From the NCBI GenBank assembly GCA_030603445.1, contig JAUVXU010000008.1:1-64000 (forward strand): DNA of 64,000 bases. The letters are read 5' to 3'. A program made the position numbers and the translations under genes. The stretch is from Methanomicrobia archaeon. GTDB taxonomy: Archaea > Methanobacteriota_B > Thermococci > Methanofastidiosales > NM3. Shown here piece after piece: positions 62,178 through 64,000 of this stretch (the stretch's first letter is position 1; each line of letters opens with the position of its first letter). The notes beneath the pieces are model-generated. The model was not told the DNA's origin. It saw nothing but the letters and a program-made list of their open reading frames with translations, and ran no database searches.

Positions 62178-63746
62178 CTATCTAATCTCAACCTCTACTG
62201 TGAAAAATACTGGGCCACGAACATCTATTTTGTTGTTCTTCATCTGGATAAAAGTGCGCATCTCATCAGGTATTGCAAGATTGACGTCTTTTAGGCGTTT
62301 TGCCATGCCAAAATAATACTGCTTTTTTCCAGTAAAAGAGGACTTGAGCAGTTCCTCTACGTCCTTTGCAACCTTAAATAGGAACGCATCGATATATGTA
62401 GTACCAGTAGAAACTCCATTCTCAGCAACATTTTCTAGCTTTCCTGACAACCCTTCCGGAGGTATTCCATATATGTTTCCCTGGTATGCATAAACCATAT
62501 TGAATGCAGCTGGTCCAAGGAGATTCTTGTTCTCCTCCTTTTCACTGATGCGGACCACTACGTTCTTTGCATACAAATCGCCCTCGAAAACCACATATTC
62601 ACAAGGGCTTTTCTCATTTCCATACTTCCTTGCTGCAGAAGATATTATTTCAATCAATGGGGCCATTTCATCTGTTTGTGGTTTCTCGATAAATGATATT
62701 GAATTGGCTATCTCCTCATCTGTAAAAGATAATGAATAAAACTCAGGATGATGCAACTGCCGCAAATCATCCTCATCCTCAAGTAACATTATCAAGCGGC
62801 CCAATCCCGGGCCAGAATTAAACACAGGGTATGGTATGCCATAATGCGCAAGCGCGATAGGGGAGTACATTCCCACTTCTGTAACCTCAACCCATCCAAA
62901 ACGATCATCTTTCACAAATACCTCATAATTAGTGCCATAAGCATAGTAAATGGCTTGATTGGGTTTTTTCTTGAATTTCAGTTTTTTGAATCCCATCCTG
63001 TTGAAAAATTCCTTTGTAATGTATATTCCGTCTGCAATATTTAGATTCTCGTCCATAGCCACCATTGAAAGATTGTAATGGGCACGCAGATGCATAGGGT
63101 CCTCACGTTGCTCCCTGCGGTAACGCCAGCCGGAAGTAAATAGCATCACCGGCAGTGATACCTTTTTAACAAATTGTGCAAGTGTGGGGAACCATGCTGT
63201 CGTGAAATGAGAGTTTAGCACCATATCTGTAGCCAATGGTTTGATATCTAACACTTCAGGGAATGCCTCATTAATAATATACATCGCATCCTCGGGAGAA
63301 ACTTTTAATCGCTTTGCTATCTCTTCGCTAAGGTCTCCAGGATCTATTTTATCAAGTTTATAATCTCTAAATATATTTTTTAGTTTCCCCATATCAAGAG
63401 AAGGCACTTTTTTAAATACTTCATTTTTTTTATCATCAGATATGCCAATATCTGGTCTTGGGAGAGTTGCAAGAAAATATAATCTATCAAGTATCGCAGG
63501 TGACTCGGGCCCATATTGCATTTCCACGTGCTTTTTAGAGAAAAATTGTTTTAGATAAACTTCATCAAAACCCATATCCAATAAAATATCACGAGATTTC
63601 AATGCATATTTGGATAGGAGATGTTCTTTTCCTTTTTTTTCAGGAAAATTAAATGTGCGTTTTCCTTCAAAATAAGATCCTGTGTTTTTCCACTCTTTAA
63701 AAAAATCTTCCTTAGAGCGTTTCAGGATATCTTCAATAGGAAACAT
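62178..63746 (-). CDS. sepS: O-phosphoseryl-tRNA(Cys) synthetase (SepRS)
   Basis: This 522-residue class II synthetase loads phosphoserine on tRNA-Cys, which SepCysS then turns into Cys-tRNA. It is related to PheRS alpha. Signatures are NSHFTTAWFPTLAQF, TSGWRYRREQREDP (motif 2), GTNYEVFV and NSGPGLGRLIMLLED (motif 3). The system occurs in methanogens and Archaeoglobus, the strongest lineage marker here. AGGTGA lies 8 nt before the ATG at 63746. Partner pscS is not in the window. Confidence 0.95.
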   Translation of the reverse strand: MFPIEDILKRSKEDFFKEWKNTGSYFEGKRTFNFPEKKGKEHLLSKYALKSRDILLDMGFDEVYLKQFFSKKHVEMQYGPESPAILDRLYFLATLPRPDIGISDDKKNEVFKKVPSLDMGKLKNIFRDYKLDKIDPGDLSEEIAKRLKVSPEDAMYIINEAFPEVLDIKPLATDMVLNSHFTTAWFPTLAQFVKKVSLPVMLFTSGWRYRREQREDPMHLRAHYNLSMVAMDENLNIADGIYITKEFFNRMGFKKLKFKKKPNQAIYYAYGTNYEVFVKDDRFGWVEVTEVGMYSPIALAHYGIPYPVFNSGPGLGRLIMLLEDEDDLRQLHHPEFYSLSFTDEEIANSISFIEKPQTDEMAPLIEIISSAARKYGNEKSPCEYVVFEGDLYAKNVVVRISEKEENKNLLGPAAFNMVYAYQGNIYGIPPEGLSGKLENVAENGVSTGTTYIDAFLFKVAKDVEELLKSSFTGKKQYYFGMAKRLKDVNLAIPDEMRTFIQMKNNKIDVRGPVFFTVEVEIR

Positions 63747-63754
63747 TGTTATTC

Positions 63755-64000
63755 TCACCTATAATCAAGTTTATTATCCATTGCAGGCGTTTTCTGTTCT
63801 TGTTTTGCACCTACCGAAGGCATTGGTATTGGGGGTATTAGTTCTAATTGCTTTGCAATAATTACCAATTCTGGCATGCAAAATCTTAATATGGCCGTAT
63901 GTATCTCTTGAGAAAGCGCAGCCGGAATCTTCTTGCTCTCTGGTTCGATGCTTGAAGTGTCAATATCCCCATACACTAGTTCTCCCTCTATTTTTACACT
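63755..64000 (-). CDS. Unidentified protein, C-terminal part (partial)
   Basis: The frame is open from the window edge to a TGA at 63755, giving 81 residues ending PAMDNKLDYR. Text such as ESKKIPAALSQEIHTAILRFC and the Pro-rich IPPIPMPSVG is not recognised. A GTG at 63976 could be a start but the frame continues to the edge, so the beginning probably lies outside. It is 8 bp upstream of sepS in the same direction. Confidence 0.55.
   Translation of the reverse strand, partial: SVKIEGELVYGDIDTSSIEPESKKIPAALSQEIHTAILRFCMPELVIIAKQLELIPPIPMPSVGAKQEQKTPAMDNKLDYR

Overview
The window reads as a piece of a euryarchaeal chromosome from an AT-rich, anaerobic, methanogen-type organism. Lineage-informative genes are an O-phosphoseryl-tRNA(Cys) synthetase (SepRS), archaeal LonB, the PurP-type purine enzyme, TrmY, the KEOPS subunit Cgi121, archaeal-type AlaRS, a tetraether lipid synthase-like radical SAM protein, a YcaO protein and formate-dependent PurT. 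Promoters look archaeal, with TATA boxes about 25 nt ahead of leaderless or GGTG-led starts. A Methanofastidiosa/Theionarchaea-like lineage is a guess; no rRNA or mcr gene is present to settle it.

Layout. 1-8.7 kb: end of a cation/proton antiporter, two small proteins (DUF3795, pentapeptide repeat), a DMT exporter, NadM, TrmY, an RPA-like OB-fold protein, then a leftward housekeeping run (TatD-like hydrolase, SerRS, SurE, SAH/MTA-type deaminase). 8.7-12.8 kb: MetRS, the ftsZ operon headed by a short ribbon-helix-helix protein resembling haloarchaeal CdrS, and Cgi121. 12.8-22.4 kb: a cell-surface and transport block. It holds an exported phosphoesterase, a binding-protein/permease pair of iron-ABC type, three exported or anchored proteins of unknown role, and the matching ATPase. 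22.4-33.9 kb: GlmU-like and GlmM-like enzymes (amino-sugar nucleotide synthesis), a membrane protein, LonB, a metallo-beta-lactamase protein, NadE, AlaRS, a winged-helix regulator and a divergent gene with a possible ACT fold.

33.9-47.9 kb is a nearly complete de novo purine locus: two PurP paralogues leftward, and purC-S-L-Q-F-F2-D-T-E-M plus a HAD phosphatase rightward. The second PurF has kept its PRPP site but lost most glutaminase residues. One PurP lacks an in-frame standard start codon.

47.9-51.5 kb is the accessory segment: an MDR oxidoreductase, a flavodoxin, a SpoT-like HD protein and a VOC protein. Three related 85-90 bp imperfect palindromes lie here, at 49774, 50516 and 51106. 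They have the R-box/L-box architecture of integron attC sites, and two sit just after the stop codons of the HD and VOC genes. No integrase is visible, so this resembles a small cluster of attC sites lacking an integrase in an archaeal chromosome. It is the most notable feature of the window.

51.5-64 kb: a lipoprotein, tRNAs (CAU, Asn, Val) and a decayed tRNA-like sequence, TruD, a SpoIIM-family protein, the Tes-like enzyme, a DUF4430 protein paired with an ECF S-component, YcaO, two tiny membrane proteins, a GHMP kinase with a HAD phosphatase, SepRS, and the end of an unidentified gene cut by the window edge.
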